This document shows positions 48,854 through 57,430 of a DNA stretch of 64,000 nucleotides, in pieces. Both the position numbers and the translations under genes were made by a program. Each line of letters starts with the position of its first letter. Position 1 is the stretch's first letter. The notes under the pieces were generated by a model, which saw only the letters and a list, made by a program, of their open reading frames with translations, was not told where the DNA came from and searched no databases. This DNA comes from Streptomyces sp. Q6. GTDB taxonomy: Bacteria; Actinomycetota; Actinomycetes; Streptomycetales; Streptomycetaceae. The DNA lies in contig NZ_CP146022.1 in assembly GCF_036967205.1 (NCBI RefSeq), forward strand, positions 6,634,001-6,698,000, written 5' to 3'.

Positions 48854-49840
48854 ATGGGTGTGATCGAGTTCCGGTTCGCCGTCGGCGACCTGGCCCGGAT
48901 GTCGTTCGCCTACTCGCCCCTCCAGGAAGTGGTGTACTCGCTGCGCGCCTGGCGCGACCCCGCGCGCTACCCGCACCAGCGGCCGTGGCTGCGCCGCCTC
49001 GGCCCCGCCTTCCGCCGCCAGGACACCGAGCTGCTGACCGCGCTCGTCGCCCCGCGCCTGTGGGTCCCCGACTTCCTCACCCCGCGCCCCGACCGCACCC
49101 GGCCCACCCTGGCCGCCCAGTTGGAGACGCTGCGCCGCACCCCGCCGCAGGTCCTGGCCCCCGAGATCACCGCCGCGTACGGTCCCGACCCGCTGCCCCC
49201 GGTCCTGCGCACGGGCCTCACCGACCCGGAACGCCTCCTCGACCGGATCGTCGGCGCGCTCGACACGTACGGGCACGCGTGCCTCGCCCCGGACTGGTGG
49301 CCCCGGGTCCACGCCGTCCTCGAAGCCGACCTCGCGCACCGCGGCAAGGTTCTCGCGGAGGAGGGCGCGGGCGGCCTGTTCGCGAGCCTCGACCCGCGCC
49401 TCACCTGGAACGGCGACGTGCTCACCCTGGTCAAGAAGGTCGACCGGCACCCGTGGCCCGAGGCCGACATCCGCATCGGCGGCCGCGGCCTCGTCCTGGT
49501 CCCGACGCTCTTCGCCCAGGGCGCCCACACCATGATCGACCCCGCACTCCCGCCGCTGCTCAGCTATCCGGCCCGCGGCCGCGCCACGATCTCCGAGACG
49601 CCGCCCCCCGCCTCCGACGCGTCCCTGATCCGTCTCCTCGGCGCCGCCCGCGCCCGCATCCTGCGGCTGCTCGCGGAACCCGCCTCGACGACGGAGCTCG
49701 CCCACCGCCTCGGCGTCACCCCGGGCGCGGTCAGCCAGCACCTGTCGATCCTCTACGACGCGGGACTGCTGACCCGCACCCGCAGCGGGCGGAGCGTGCG
49801 GTACGTACGCAGTGAGCTGGGGGAGCGGCTGGCGGCCTGA
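48854..49840 (+). CDS. DUF5937-ArsR family transcriptional regulator
   Basis: Encodes 328 residues. The N-terminal 230 residues (IEFRFAVGDLARMSFAYSPL) match the DUF5937 sensing domain. The C-terminal 70 residues form an ArsR winged helix (LAHRLGVTPGAVSQHLSIL, the recognition helix, then a wing). No metal-binding cysteines are seen, so ligand sensing differs from classical ArsR. GAGGAG lies seven bases before the ATG. It is divergently arranged with the MFS gene and probably represses it. Confidence 0.87.
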   Translation: MGVIEFRFAVGDLARMSFAYSPLQEVVYSLRAWRDPARYPHQRPWLRRLGPAFRRQDTELLTALVAPRLWVPDFLTPRPDRTRPTLAAQLETLRRTPPQVLAPEITAAYGPDPLPPVLRTGLTDPERLLDRIVGALDTYGHACLAPDWWPRVHAVLEADLAHRGKVLAEEGAGGLFASLDPRLTWNGDVLTLVKKVDRHPWPEADIRIGGRGLVLVPTLFAQGAHTMIDPALPPLLSYPARGRATISETPPPASDASLIRLLGAARARILRLLAEPASTTELAHRLGVTPGAVSQHLSILYDAGLLTRTRSGRSVRYVRSELGERLAA

Positions 49841-49844
49841 GCCG

Positions 49845-50585
49845 TCAGGCGCCGAGCGCCGTCAACTCCCGTACGGCGGCGGCCTCGTAGCGTGCGACCA
49901 GGACCCGCGCCACCTCCGGCGCGGGACCGAGCACGTCGGCGAGGACGTCCGCCCCGGCCGCGCCCGCCGCGATCCGGTCGGGCAGCCGGCCCGGGGCCAG
50001 GACGTACGGGGCGACGGCCACCCGCTGGCAGCCGAGCGCGCGGAGTTCCCGCACGGCGTCGTCCGTACGGGGAAGGGACGCGGAGGCGAACGCAGGCCGC
50101 ACGGCGCACCAACCGGTGTGCCGCCACTCCCGCGCGATTTCAGCGATCACTGCGATCGCCTCCGGGTCGGAGGAGCCCGCCGAGGCCAGGACGACCCCGG
50201 TCGTGGGCTTGTCGGCGGGGGTCAACCCCGCCTCGTACAGGCGTCGTTCGAGGGCCGTGACCAGCAGCGGGTCCGGACCGAGCACGTCCGCCTGGTGGAT
50301 CCTGAGCGTGCGCGGCGCCTGCCGGAGCACCGCGGGGATGTCCGCCTTCGCGTGGAAGGCGCGCGTGAGCAGCAGCGGGAGCGCCACGACGTCACGGACG
50401 CCCTCCGCCGCCAGGGACTCCAGCACCCCCGACACCGACGGGAGCGTGAAGTCCAGGAACGCCGTCTCCACCCGTACCCCCGGCCGCTGCGCCCGCACCT
50501 CGCGCACGAGGGCGTGCACCGTCGCGGCGTGCCGCGGGTCGCGGCTGCCGTGGGCGATGACCAGGAGGACGGGGGAGGGGGACAT
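49845..50585 (-). CDS. Sirohydrochlorin chelatase (CbiX/SirB-type)
   Basis: Encodes 246 residues. The family histidine motifs are IAHGSRDPR at the N-terminus and TRAFHAKADIP; the C-terminal half repeats the fold. It inserts Fe (or Co) into sirohydrochlorin to make siroheme, the cofactor of the sulfite reductase at the start of this operon. It starts eight bases after the ssuC stop. It is the last gene of the sulfur operon and faces the regulator gene end-to-end. Confidence 0.86.
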   Translation of the reverse strand: MSPSPVLLVIAHGSRDPRHAATVHALVREVRAQRPGVRVETAFLDFTLPSVSGVLESLAAEGVRDVVALPLLLTRAFHAKADIPAVLRQAPRTLRIHQADVLGPDPLLVTALERRLYEAGLTPADKPTTGVVLASAGSSDPEAIAVIAEIAREWRHTGWCAVRPAFASASLPRTDDAVRELRALGCQRVAVAPYVLAPGRLPDRIAAGAAGADVLADVLGPAPEVARVLVARYEAAAVRELTALGA

Positions 50586-50593
50586 GGAACCGC

Positions 50594-51508
50594 TCAGTTC
50601 TTGACGAGGAGACCGCGGCCGCGCAGCACGCGGCGCTCCAACGGGCTGAAGATCAGCAGGTCGATCACGATACCGACGATCAGGATCAGCAGGATCGCCA
50701 GGAAGACCATCGGCATGGAGGACGCGTTGCGGCCGTTCTCCAGGAGCTGGCCGAGGCCCACGCCCAGGTCCGGCGACGAGGCGATGATCTCCGCCGCCAT
50801 CAGCGAACGCCAGGAGAACGCCCAGCCCTGCTTCAGGCCCGCCAGATATCCGGGCAGCGCCGCCGGCAGCACGATGTGCCACAGGCCGCGTGCGCCCGTC
50901 GCGCCGAGGGTGCGGCCCGCCCGCAGGAACAGCGGCGGCACCTGGTCGACGCCGGAGACCAGGCCGTTCGCGATCGAGGGGACCGCGCCCAGCAGGATCA
51001 CCGCGTACATCATCGAGTTGTTCAGGCCGAGCCACAGGACCGCCGGGGGGACCCAGGCGACCGACGGCAGGGACTGGAGGCCCGAGAGGATCGGGCCGAT
51101 CGCCGCGCGCACGAACTTCACGCGCGCCACGAGCAGACCCAGCGGCGTGCCGATCGCCAGGGCGAACAGGAAGCCGAGCAGACCGCGCGAGACGCTCGTC
51201 CAGATGTAGCCGAGCAGTTCGCCCTTCACCCAGGCCGTCTGCACCTCGTCCCAGACCGCGGACGGCGGCGGCAGCTTCGTCGGGTCGTCGACGACGCCGA
51301 AGGAGACCAGGCCCTGCCAGACCAGGAGCACCACGGCGATCGCCGTCAGCGGCGGGAAGATCTTCTCGCGGAACGTCTTGCTGAACGGGGTGCGCCCCGA
51401 GTGCACGCTCTCCAGGGCGTCCAGGCCCGCTTCCAGACCCGCGAGGTCGTCCGGCTTGTCCGCCGGCTTGTCCACCGTGGCGGTGGCCGTCGGTTCAGTC
51501 CTTGCCAT
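50594..51508 (-). CDS. ssuC: Sulfonate ABC transporter permease SsuC
   Basis: Encodes 304 residues with about six helices and the permease EAA-like loop (LGATGARGLWHIVLPAALPG) that contacts the ATPase. It starts inside the ssuB 3' end (14-base overlap) with GGGGAGA upstream. It forms the channel with SsuB and SsuA for uptake of aliphatic sulfonates or related compounds. The first 40 residues are a hydrophilic cytoplasmic tail. Confidence 0.87.
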   Translation of the reverse strand: MARTEPTATATVDKPADKPDDLAGLEAGLDALESVHSGRTPFSKTFREKIFPPLTAIAVVLLVWQGLVSFGVVDDPTKLPPPSAVWDEVQTAWVKGELLGYIWTSVSRGLLGFLFALAIGTPLGLLVARVKFVRAAIGPILSGLQSLPSVAWVPPAVLWLGLNNSMMYAVILLGAVPSIANGLVSGVDQVPPLFLRAGRTLGATGARGLWHIVLPAALPGYLAGLKQGWAFSWRSLMAAEIIASSPDLGVGLGQLLENGRNASSMPMVFLAILLILIVGIVIDLLIFSPLERRVLRGRGLLVKN

Positions 51509-52286
51509 GGCGGCGGATCTCCCCACGCAGTTGTTCGGTGATCTCGACGGAGAGCTCGGCGACCTCCGGGTCCTCGATGCGACGGGGCTGCGCGATGTCC
51601 ACCGTCCACTCGTGGGCGATCCGGCCGGGCCGCGACGACAGCAGCACGACGCGCTGCGCGAGCCGCACCGCCTCGCGGACGTTGTGCGTGACGAACAGGA
51701 CGGAGACGTTCGTCTCCCGCCAGATGCGGGTGAGCTCGTCGTGCAGCACGTCCCGGGTGATCGCGTCGAGCGCCGCGAACGGCTCGTCCATCAGGAGCAG
51801 CCCGGCGTCCTGCGCGAGCGCGCGGGCCAGTGCCACGCGCTGCCGCATACCGCCGGACAGCTCGTGGACGCGCTTGCCGTACGCGTCCGACAGCCGCACC
51901 AGGTCGAGCAGCTCCTGGGTGCGGCCGCGTCGCTCACTCTTCTGAACTCCCCTGAGTTTCAGGGCGAGTTCGATGTTCTTGCCCGCGGTCAGCCACGGGA
52001 ACAGCGCGTGCTCCTGGAACATCAGGGCCGGGCGGCCCTGTGTCGCGATGGAGCCGGCCGACGGGGCGTCGAGCCCCGCGACCAGGTTGAGCAGTGTCGA
52101 CTTGCCGCAGCCGGAGGCCCCCAGGAGGGTGACGAACTCACCCGGAGCGACATCGAGGCTGATGTCGTCCAGGACGAGCTGGGATCCGGCGGGCGTGACG
52201 AAGGACTTCGACACGTGCTCGATGCGGGCCGCGTTGCCGTCGGTCGCGACGGCGGCGTCCGCGGCCTTGGCGAGGGTCGTCGCCAT
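51495..52286 (-). CDS. ssuB: Sulfonate ABC transporter ATP-binding protein SsuB
   Basis: Encodes 263 residues. Walker A is GASGCGKST, the signature is LSGGMRQRVALARAL and Walker B is LLLMDEP, followed by a switch histidine in VTHNVREA. It powers import with SsuC and SsuA. AGGAGGTGA precedes the ATG at 52286. It starts 35 bases after the ssuA stop and overlaps ssuC by 14 bases. The Ala-rich N-terminal tail is not typical but harmless. Confidence 0.9.
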   Translation of the reverse strand: MATTLAKAADAAVATDGNAARIEHVSKSFVTPAGSQLVLDDISLDVAPGEFVTLLGASGCGKSTLLNLVAGLDAPSAGSIATQGRPALMFQEHALFPWLTAGKNIELALKLRGVQKSERRGRTQELLDLVRLSDAYGKRVHELSGGMRQRVALARALAQDAGLLLMDEPFAALDAITRDVLHDELTRIWRETNVSVLFVTHNVREAVRLAQRVVLLSSRPGRIAHEWTVDIAQPRRIEDPEVAELSVEITEQLRGEIRRHGKD

Positions 52287-52321
52287 GGTCGTCACCTCCT
52301 GGGAATCGTGAATCCGGACGG

Positions 52322-53452
52322 TTACTTGACGCCGAGGCCCGCGTCGGCGACCTCGGTGCCGCCTTCGGCCTTCAGCACCTTGTTGAGCGGCTTCAGGTCG
52401 TAGATCCCGTTCAGGTCGGGCTTCTCCAGGAGGCCCGCCTTGACCGCGTGCGCCGCCTCGGTGTCGAGGGTCGAGGCCAGCGGGTCATCGGTGAACTCGA
52501 TCGACTTCCACGCCGGGTCGAGCACGTTCGCGGGCAGCGCCTTGCCCGAGTCCTTCTCCAGCTGCTTGTTGGCGGCGGCCTTCGCCTCGTCCGGGTTCGC
52601 GTTGATCCACTTGTTCGTCTTCACCGAACCGCGCAGCACGGCCTCGACGACGTCCGGGTGGGCCTTCAGGAACTTCTGCGACACGATGATGTTCGTGATC
52701 ACGAACTTCTTGTCGGGCCACAGGTCGGACTCGTCGAGGAGGACCTTGCCGCCCTCGGCGACCAGCTTGGACGCGGTCGGCTCCGGCACCCACGCGCCGT
52801 CGATGGAACCGGACTTGTAGGCGTCAGGGGTGATCTTGTTGTCCGTGCGGACCACGGACACGTCGCCCTTGCCGGAGTTCGCGTCGACCTTCCAGCCCTG
52901 CTCGGCCGCCCAGTTCAGGAACGCGACGTCCTGCGTGTTGCCGAGCTGCGGGGTGGCGATCTTCTTGCCCTTGACGTCGTCCAGGGACTTGATCTTCTTG
53001 GGGTTCACGACGAGCTTCACGCCGCCCGAGGCCGAACCGCCGATGATGCGCAGCGACTTGCCCTGCGACTTGGTGTAGCCGTTGATCGACGGGGAGGGGC
53101 CGATCCAGCCGATGTCGATGGACCCGGCGTTCAGCGCCTCGATCTCCGAGGGCCCGGCGTTGAAGACCTGGTAGGAGGCCTTCGTGCCCTTGAGCTCCTT
53201 CTGGAAGAAGCCCTTCTGGTTGCCGACGAGGGCGGTGCCGTGGGTCAGGTTCCCGAAGTAACCGATCTTCACGGTGTCGGCGGAGAGCGCCTTGCCCTTG
53301 GCGGCGACGTTCTCCTTGCTGCTGTCATCGGCGTCGGAGCCGTAGCCGCAGGCCGTCGCGGTGAGCGCGAGGAGCGGCAGCGCGGCGACGGCGAGCAGGC
53401 CGCGGCGCGCGAGAGGCGATCGGTGTGCGGACGTCGATCGGTTGGCAGGCAC
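52322..53452 (-). CDS. ssuA: Sulfonate ABC transporter substrate-binding lipoprotein SsuA
   Basis: Encodes 376 residues. The signal ends in LALTATACGYG with a lipid-attachment cysteine around residue 36. The mature protein is an NMT1/SsuA-type solute-binding fold (KIGYFGNLTHGTALVG, GSIDIGWIGPSPSINGY, ATPQLGNTQDVAFLNWA). It binds sulfonates outside the membrane and delivers them to SsuB/SsuC. GTG start has AGGAA eight bases before it. About 135 bases of non-coding sequence before it may carry its own promoter. Confidence 0.88.
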   Translation of the reverse strand: MPANRSTSAHRSPLARRGLLAVAALPLLALTATACGYGSDADDSSKENVAAKGKALSADTVKIGYFGNLTHGTALVGNQKGFFQKELKGTKASYQVFNAGPSEIEALNAGSIDIGWIGPSPSINGYTKSQGKSLRIIGGSASGGVKLVVNPKKIKSLDDVKGKKIATPQLGNTQDVAFLNWAAEQGWKVDANSGKGDVSVVRTDNKITPDAYKSGSIDGAWVPEPTASKLVAEGGKVLLDESDLWPDKKFVITNIIVSQKFLKAHPDVVEAVLRGSVKTNKWINANPDEAKAAANKQLEKDSGKALPANVLDPAWKSIEFTDDPLASTLDTEAAHAVKAGLLEKPDLNGIYDLKPLNKVLKAEGGTEVADAGLGVK

Positions 53453-53587
53453 GGGAGGTGTTCCTCTCGTAGGCCCGGCGGAGCACGCGCGTCTAGGGCG
53501 TGGCCGGGCGGTCGGCAAATAGGGGTCTTCGTCGAACGCGGTACGGGGCGTGGGGGGTGAGGGCGCGCAGGCAGTGCGCGTACGTCT

Positions 53588-53689
53588 TCACACACATCGC
53601 GCGACCCCGCCCTGCCCGCTGCCCAGGGCGCCGCTGCCGACGCGGCCGCCCTCTTTCGCGAACGTCCCGTAGTAGTCGATGAGGATCAT
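53588..53689 (-). CDS. Possible 33-residue peptide coupled to cysN
   Basis: The ATG begins two bases after the cysN stop and the frame (MILIDYYGTFAKEGGRVG ... ARCV) has strong third-position G/C over most of its length and ends with a penultimate cysteine. Tight spacing and codon use support translation; there is no RBS. It could be a small structural peptide, or an inert tail. A second possible peptide (ATG overlapping its stop, beginning MCVKTYAHC) is weaker. No function assigned. Confidence 0.4.
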   Translation of the reverse strand: MILIDYYGTFAKEGGRVGSGALGSGQGGVARCV

Positions 53690-53691
53690 GC

Positions 53692-55038
53692 TCAGAAGTC
53701 CCAACCCTCGTCGTCGACCAGCGACTTGGGGTCCTCGGCGCTCGCGAAGGACTCGCCCGCCATGCCCGCGGCGAGCGTCGTCCCGTCGGCCGGGTCGATC
53801 AGCAGGAAGGAGCCGGTGCGCCGGGAGTCCGCGTAGGAGTCGAGGGCGAGCGGCTCGGCCGTGCGGACCTTGACGAGACCGATGTCGTTGGCGACGAGCT
53901 GCCCGGGGTCCGGGTGCTGGGAGAGGTCGTCGAGCGTGAGCCGCGACGGGATCTCCTTGACGATCGCCTTGACCGTCCGGGTCGTGTGCTTGAGCAGCAC
54001 GCGCTGGCCGACGGTGAGCGGGGTGTCGGCGACGTGGCACACGGTCGCCTCGACGTCCTGCGAGGTCGCGGGCGCGTCCCCGCTCGGCACGATGAGGTCG
54101 CCGCGCGAGATGTCGATGTCGTCCTCCAGGAGGAGGGTGATCGACTGCGGCGTCCACGCCACGTCGACCGCCTGCCCCAGCAGGTCGATCCCGGCGATCT
54201 TCGACGTACGGCCGGACGGCAGTACGGTCACGGACTCGCCCACGCGGAACGTGCCGGCGGCGATCTGCCCCGCGTACCCCCGGTAGTCCGGGTGCTCCGC
54301 GGTCTGCGGCCGGATCACGTACTGCACGGGCAGCCGCGCGTGGCAGCTCGTGAGGTCGTGGCTGACCGGCACCGTCTCCAGGTGCTCCAGGACCGTCGGG
54401 CCGCCGTACCAGTCCATGTTGGCGGACGGCTCCACGACGTTGTCACCGGCGAGCGCGGAGATCGGGATCGCGGTGATCTCCGGGACGCCCAAGTGACCGG
54501 CGTACGCGGTGAATTCCTCGGCGATCGCGGCGAACACGGACTCCTTGTACTCGACCAGGTCCATCTTGTTCACGGCGAGCACGACGTGCGGCACGCGCAG
54601 CAGGGCGGCGACGGCCGCGTGCCGGCGGGTCTGCTCGATGACGCCGTTGCGCGCGTCGACGAGGACCACGGCGAGGTCGGCGGTCGAGGCGCCGGTGACC
54701 ATGTTCCGGGTGTACTGCACGTGCCCGGGGGTGTCCGCGAGGATGAAGCGGCGGCGCGGGGTCGCGAAGTAGCGGTAGGCCACGTCGATGGTGATGCCCT
54801 GCTCGCGCTCGGCGCGCAGGCCGTCGGTGAGCAGCGCGAGGTCGGGCTCGGCGGAGCCGCGCGAACGCGACGCGTGCTCGACGGCCTCCAGCTGGTCGGT
54901 GAGGACCGACTTGGAGTCGTGCAGCAGACGGCCCACGAGGGTCGACTTGCCGTCGTCGACCGACCCGGCGGTGGCGAACCGCAGGAGGGTCGTGGCGGAC
55001 AGGCCGGCCAGCTCTTCGGCCGCGGTGGTCGTGCTCAT
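53692..55038 (-). CDS. cysN: Sulfate adenylyltransferase subunit CysN (GTPase)
   Basis: Encodes 448 residues. GTPase motifs are GSVDDGKST (P-loop), DTPGHVQYTRN (G3) and NKMD (G4), followed by EF-Tu-like domains. There is no fused CysC domain. With CysD it makes adenosine 5'-phosphosulfate from ATP and sulfate, driven by GTP hydrolysis. It starts two bases after the cysD stop. Length is normal for the unfused form. Confidence 0.95.
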   Translation of the reverse strand: MSTTTAAEELAGLSATTLLRFATAGSVDDGKSTLVGRLLHDSKSVLTDQLEAVEHASRSRGSAEPDLALLTDGLRAEREQGITIDVAYRYFATPRRRFILADTPGHVQYTRNMVTGASTADLAVVLVDARNGVIEQTRRHAAVAALLRVPHVVLAVNKMDLVEYKESVFAAIAEEFTAYAGHLGVPEITAIPISALAGDNVVEPSANMDWYGGPTVLEHLETVPVSHDLTSCHARLPVQYVIRPQTAEHPDYRGYAGQIAAGTFRVGESVTVLPSGRTSKIAGIDLLGQAVDVAWTPQSITLLLEDDIDISRGDLIVPSGDAPATSQDVEATVCHVADTPLTVGQRVLLKHTTRTVKAIVKEIPSRLTLDDLSQHPDPGQLVANDIGLVKVRTAEPLALDSYADSRRTGSFLLIDPADGTTLAAGMAGESFASAEDPKSLVDDEGWDF

Positions 55039-55040
55039 GT

Positions 55041-55976
55041 CTAGAAGTACCCTTCGCGCTTGCGGTCTTCCATCGCGGCCTCGGACATCTTGTCGTCGGC
55101 GCGCGTGGCACCGCGCTCGGTGAGCCGGGAGGCGGCGATCTCGACGATGACCTTCTCGATCGTCGTCGCGTCGGAGTCGACGGCGCCGGTGCAGGACATG
55201 TCGCCCACCGTGCGGTAGCGGATGAGACGGGTCTCGACCGTCTCGCCCTCCTTGGGGCCGCCCCACTCACCGGCGGTCAGCCACATGCCGTTGCGGCTGA
55301 AGACCGGCCGCTCGTGCGCGTAGTAGATCTCGGGCAGGTCGATGTTCTCGCGGGCGATGTACTGCCACACGTCGAGCTCGGTCCAGTTGGAGAGCGGGAA
55401 GACGCGGACGTGTTCGCCGGGCGCGTGGCGGCCGTTGTAGAGCTGCCACAGTTCGGGGCGCTGGCGGCGCGGGTCCCACTGCGAGAACTCGTCCCGCAGG
55501 GAGAAAACGCGCTCCTTGGCGCGTGCCTTCTCCTCGTCGCGGCGCCCGCCGCCGAAGACGGCGTCGAACTTCTCCGCCTGGATCTTCTCCGTCAGCGGCA
55601 CCGTCTGGAGCGGGTTGCGCGTTCCGTCGGGGCGCTCCTTGAGCACGCCGCGGTCGATGTAGTCCTGCACGTGCGCGACGTGCAGCCGCAGCCCGTGCTC
55701 GGCGACGACGCGGTCGCGGTACGCGAGGACCTCGGGGAAGTTGTGCCCGGTGTCGACGTGCAGCAGGGAGAAGGGAATCGGCGCGGGCGCGAACGCCTTG
55801 AGCGCCAGGTGCAGCATGACGATCGAGTCCTTGCCGCCGGAGAAGAGGATCACCGGCCGCTCGAACTCGCCCGCCACCTCACGGAAGATGTGCACCGCCT
55901 CGGACTCCAGAGCGTCCAGGTGGCTCAGCGCGTAAGGGCTGTCGGTCTCCTCGGAGACCGCGGCTACGGTCGTCAT
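55041..55976 (-). CDS. cysD: Sulfate adenylyltransferase subunit CysD
   Basis: Encodes 311 residues. The ATP-PPase loop is FSGGKDSIVML, and downstream blocks (SLLHVDTGHNFPEV, FGGGRRDEEKARAKER) match CysD. It transfers AMP to sulfate, activated by CysN. The ATG overlaps the cysC stop (ATGA), so translation is coupled. Complete and of normal length. Confidence 0.95.
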   Translation of the reverse strand: MTTVAAVSEETDSPYALSHLDALESEAVHIFREVAGEFERPVILFSGGKDSIVMLHLALKAFAPAPIPFSLLHVDTGHNFPEVLAYRDRVVAEHGLRLHVAHVQDYIDRGVLKERPDGTRNPLQTVPLTEKIQAEKFDAVFGGGRRDEEKARAKERVFSLRDEFSQWDPRRQRPELWQLYNGRHAPGEHVRVFPLSNWTELDVWQYIARENIDLPEIYYAHERPVFSRNGMWLTAGEWGGPKEGETVETRLIRYRTVGDMSCTGAVDSDATTIEKVIVEIAASRLTERGATRADDKMSEAAMEDRKREGYF

Positions 55977-56539
55977 GCGGTCAGGCCCCTCTCGGTCAGC
56001 AGTGCGTGGAGCGCTGCCGCGGACTCCTGCACGGACTGGGTGTGCGACTCGATGCGCAGGTCGGGCGTCTCGGGCGCCTCGTACGGATCGTCGACGCCGG
56101 TCAGGCCGGTCAGCTCGCCCGCCGCCTGCTTGGCGTACAGGCCCTTCACATCGCGCTCGGAGCAGACCTCCACCGGCGTCGCGACGTGCACCTCCAGGTA
56201 GGCGGTGCCGCCCGCCTGGTGCCGCTTGCGCACGGCCTCGCGGCTGTCCGCGTACGGGGCGATGACCGGGACGAGCGTCAACACGCCGTTACGGGCGAGG
56301 AGTTCGGCGAGGAAGCCGATGCGCTGCACGTTCGTGTGCCGGTCCTCGCGGCTGAAGCCGAGCCCCGCCGAGAGGTACTCGCGGATCTCGTCGCCGTCGA
56401 GCACCTCGACCTGCCGGCCCTCGGCCCGGAGCGTCGTCGCCAGCTCGTACGCGATGGTGGTCTTACCGGCACTCGGCAGACCCGTGAGCCAGATCGTGGC
56501 TCCGGTCACTTGCTTCTCCAAAGTCTGTATACGGCTCAT
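55973..56539 (-). CDS. cysC: Adenylylsulfate kinase CysC
   Basis: Encodes 188 residues. P-loop is GLPSAGKTT; the family block LDGDEIREYLSAGLGFS is present, and the substrate-binding YLEVHVATP near the middle. It phosphorylates APS to PAPS. The operon's reductase has APS-reductase-type cysteines, so PAPS may feed sulfation reactions instead of reduction. A GTG (56509) ten codons downstream is an alternative start. Confidence 0.93.
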   Translation of the reverse strand: MSRIQTLEKQVTGATIWLTGLPSAGKTTIAYELATTLRAEGRQVEVLDGDEIREYLSAGLGFSREDRHTNVQRIGFLAELLARNGVLTLVPVIAPYADSREAVRKRHQAGGTAYLEVHVATPVEVCSERDVKGLYAKQAAGELTGLTGVDDPYEAPETPDLRIESHTQSVQESAAALHALLTERGLTA

Positions 56540-56543
56540 GGGT

Positions 56544-57254
56544 TCAGCCGTGGATTCCGCACTCGGTCTTCGCCCGGCCCGCCCAGCGTCCGGCGCGCGC
56601 GTCCTCGCCCTCCAGGAGGCGGCGGGTGCAGGGGGCGCAGCCCACGGACCCGTAGCCGTCCATCAGGAGCGGGTTGGTGAGCACACCGTGCTCACTGACG
56701 TACGCGTCGACGTCGTCCTGCGTCCAGCGGGCGATCGGCGAGACCTTGACCTTCCGCCGCTTCTCGTCCCAGCCGACGACCGGGGTGTTCGCGCGGGTGG
56801 GCGACTCGTCGCGGCGCAGGCCCGTGGCCCACGCGGCGTACCCGGCCAGTCCCTCTTCGAGGGGCTTCACCTTCCGCATGGCGCAGCACAGGTCGGGGTT
56901 GCGGTCGTGCAGCTTCGGGCCGAACTCGGCGTCCTGCTCGGCGACGGACCGGCGCGGGGTGAGCGTGATGACGTTGACGTCCATCACGGCCTCGACGGCG
57001 TCGCGGGTGCCGATCGTCTCCTCGAAGTGGTAGCCCGTGTCGAGGAAGACGACGTCCACGCCGGGCATCGCGCGCGAGGCGAGGTGGGCGACGACCGCGT
57101 CCTCCATGGACGAGGTCACGCAGAACTTCTTGCCGAAGGTCCGCGTCGCCCACTGGAGGATCTCCAGGGCCGAGGCGTCCTCCAGGTCGCGTCCGGCCCG
57201 CTCGGCCAGCGCCTTCAGCTCTTCGGTGTCCGACGAGATCTGAGCTGTCGTCAT
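56544..57254 (-). CDS. cysH: Assimilatory adenylylsulfate (APS/PAPS) reductase CysH
   Basis: Encodes 236 residues. The iron-sulfur cysteines DLCCAMRKVKPL and GCAPCTRR are present, as in plant and most bacterial APS reductases but not in E. coli-type PAPS reductases. The C-terminal active-site motif ECGIHG is intact. It reduces APS to sulfite using thioredoxin. It overlaps the zinc-ribbon ORF by four bases (ATGA) upstream and is followed four bases later by cysC. Confidence 0.93.
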   Translation of the reverse strand: MTTAQISSDTEELKALAERAGRDLEDASALEILQWATRTFGKKFCVTSSMEDAVVAHLASRAMPGVDVVFLDTGYHFEETIGTRDAVEAVMDVNVITLTPRRSVAEQDAEFGPKLHDRNPDLCCAMRKVKPLEEGLAGYAAWATGLRRDESPTRANTPVVGWDEKRRKVKVSPIARWTQDDVDAYVSEHGVLTNPLLMDGYGSVGCAPCTRRLLEGEDARAGRWAGRAKTECGIHG

Positions 57255-57430
57255 ATCTGTTCCCCTCCACCGTCGTTGCTCTGAAGCCCTCGGGCCAGCA
57301 GCCCGAGGAACTTCAGCTGGAAGGCTCGGTTGCACGCTCCGCATTCCCAGGCGCCGTGACCTTCTTCGTTCGGACGAAGGTCCTCGTCGCCGCAGTAGGG
57401 GCAGTAGAAGGGCGCGGCACGCTCGCTCAC
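57251..57430 (-). CDS. Small zinc-ribbon protein between sirA and cysH
   Basis: Encodes 59 residues from a GTG that overlaps the sirA stop (GTGA), and its stop overlaps the cysH start (ATGA). It holds two CxxC pairs (FYCPYCGDED and WECGACNRAF), a classic zinc ribbon, and an amphipathic C-terminus (FLGLLARGL). The double overlap implies stoichiometric translation with both reductases. I recall a similar small gene in other actinobacterial sulfur operons. Function unknown; a metal- or iron-sulfur-supporting role is inference. Confidence 0.85.
   Translation of the reverse strand: MSERAAPFYCPYCGDEDLRPNEEGHGAWECGACNRAFQLKFLGLLARGLQSNDGGGEQI

Noticed and set aside
53269-53595. 108-residue frame upstream of ssuA
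   Set aside because: It overlaps the ssuA signal-peptide region in another frame and is Arg/Pro-rich.
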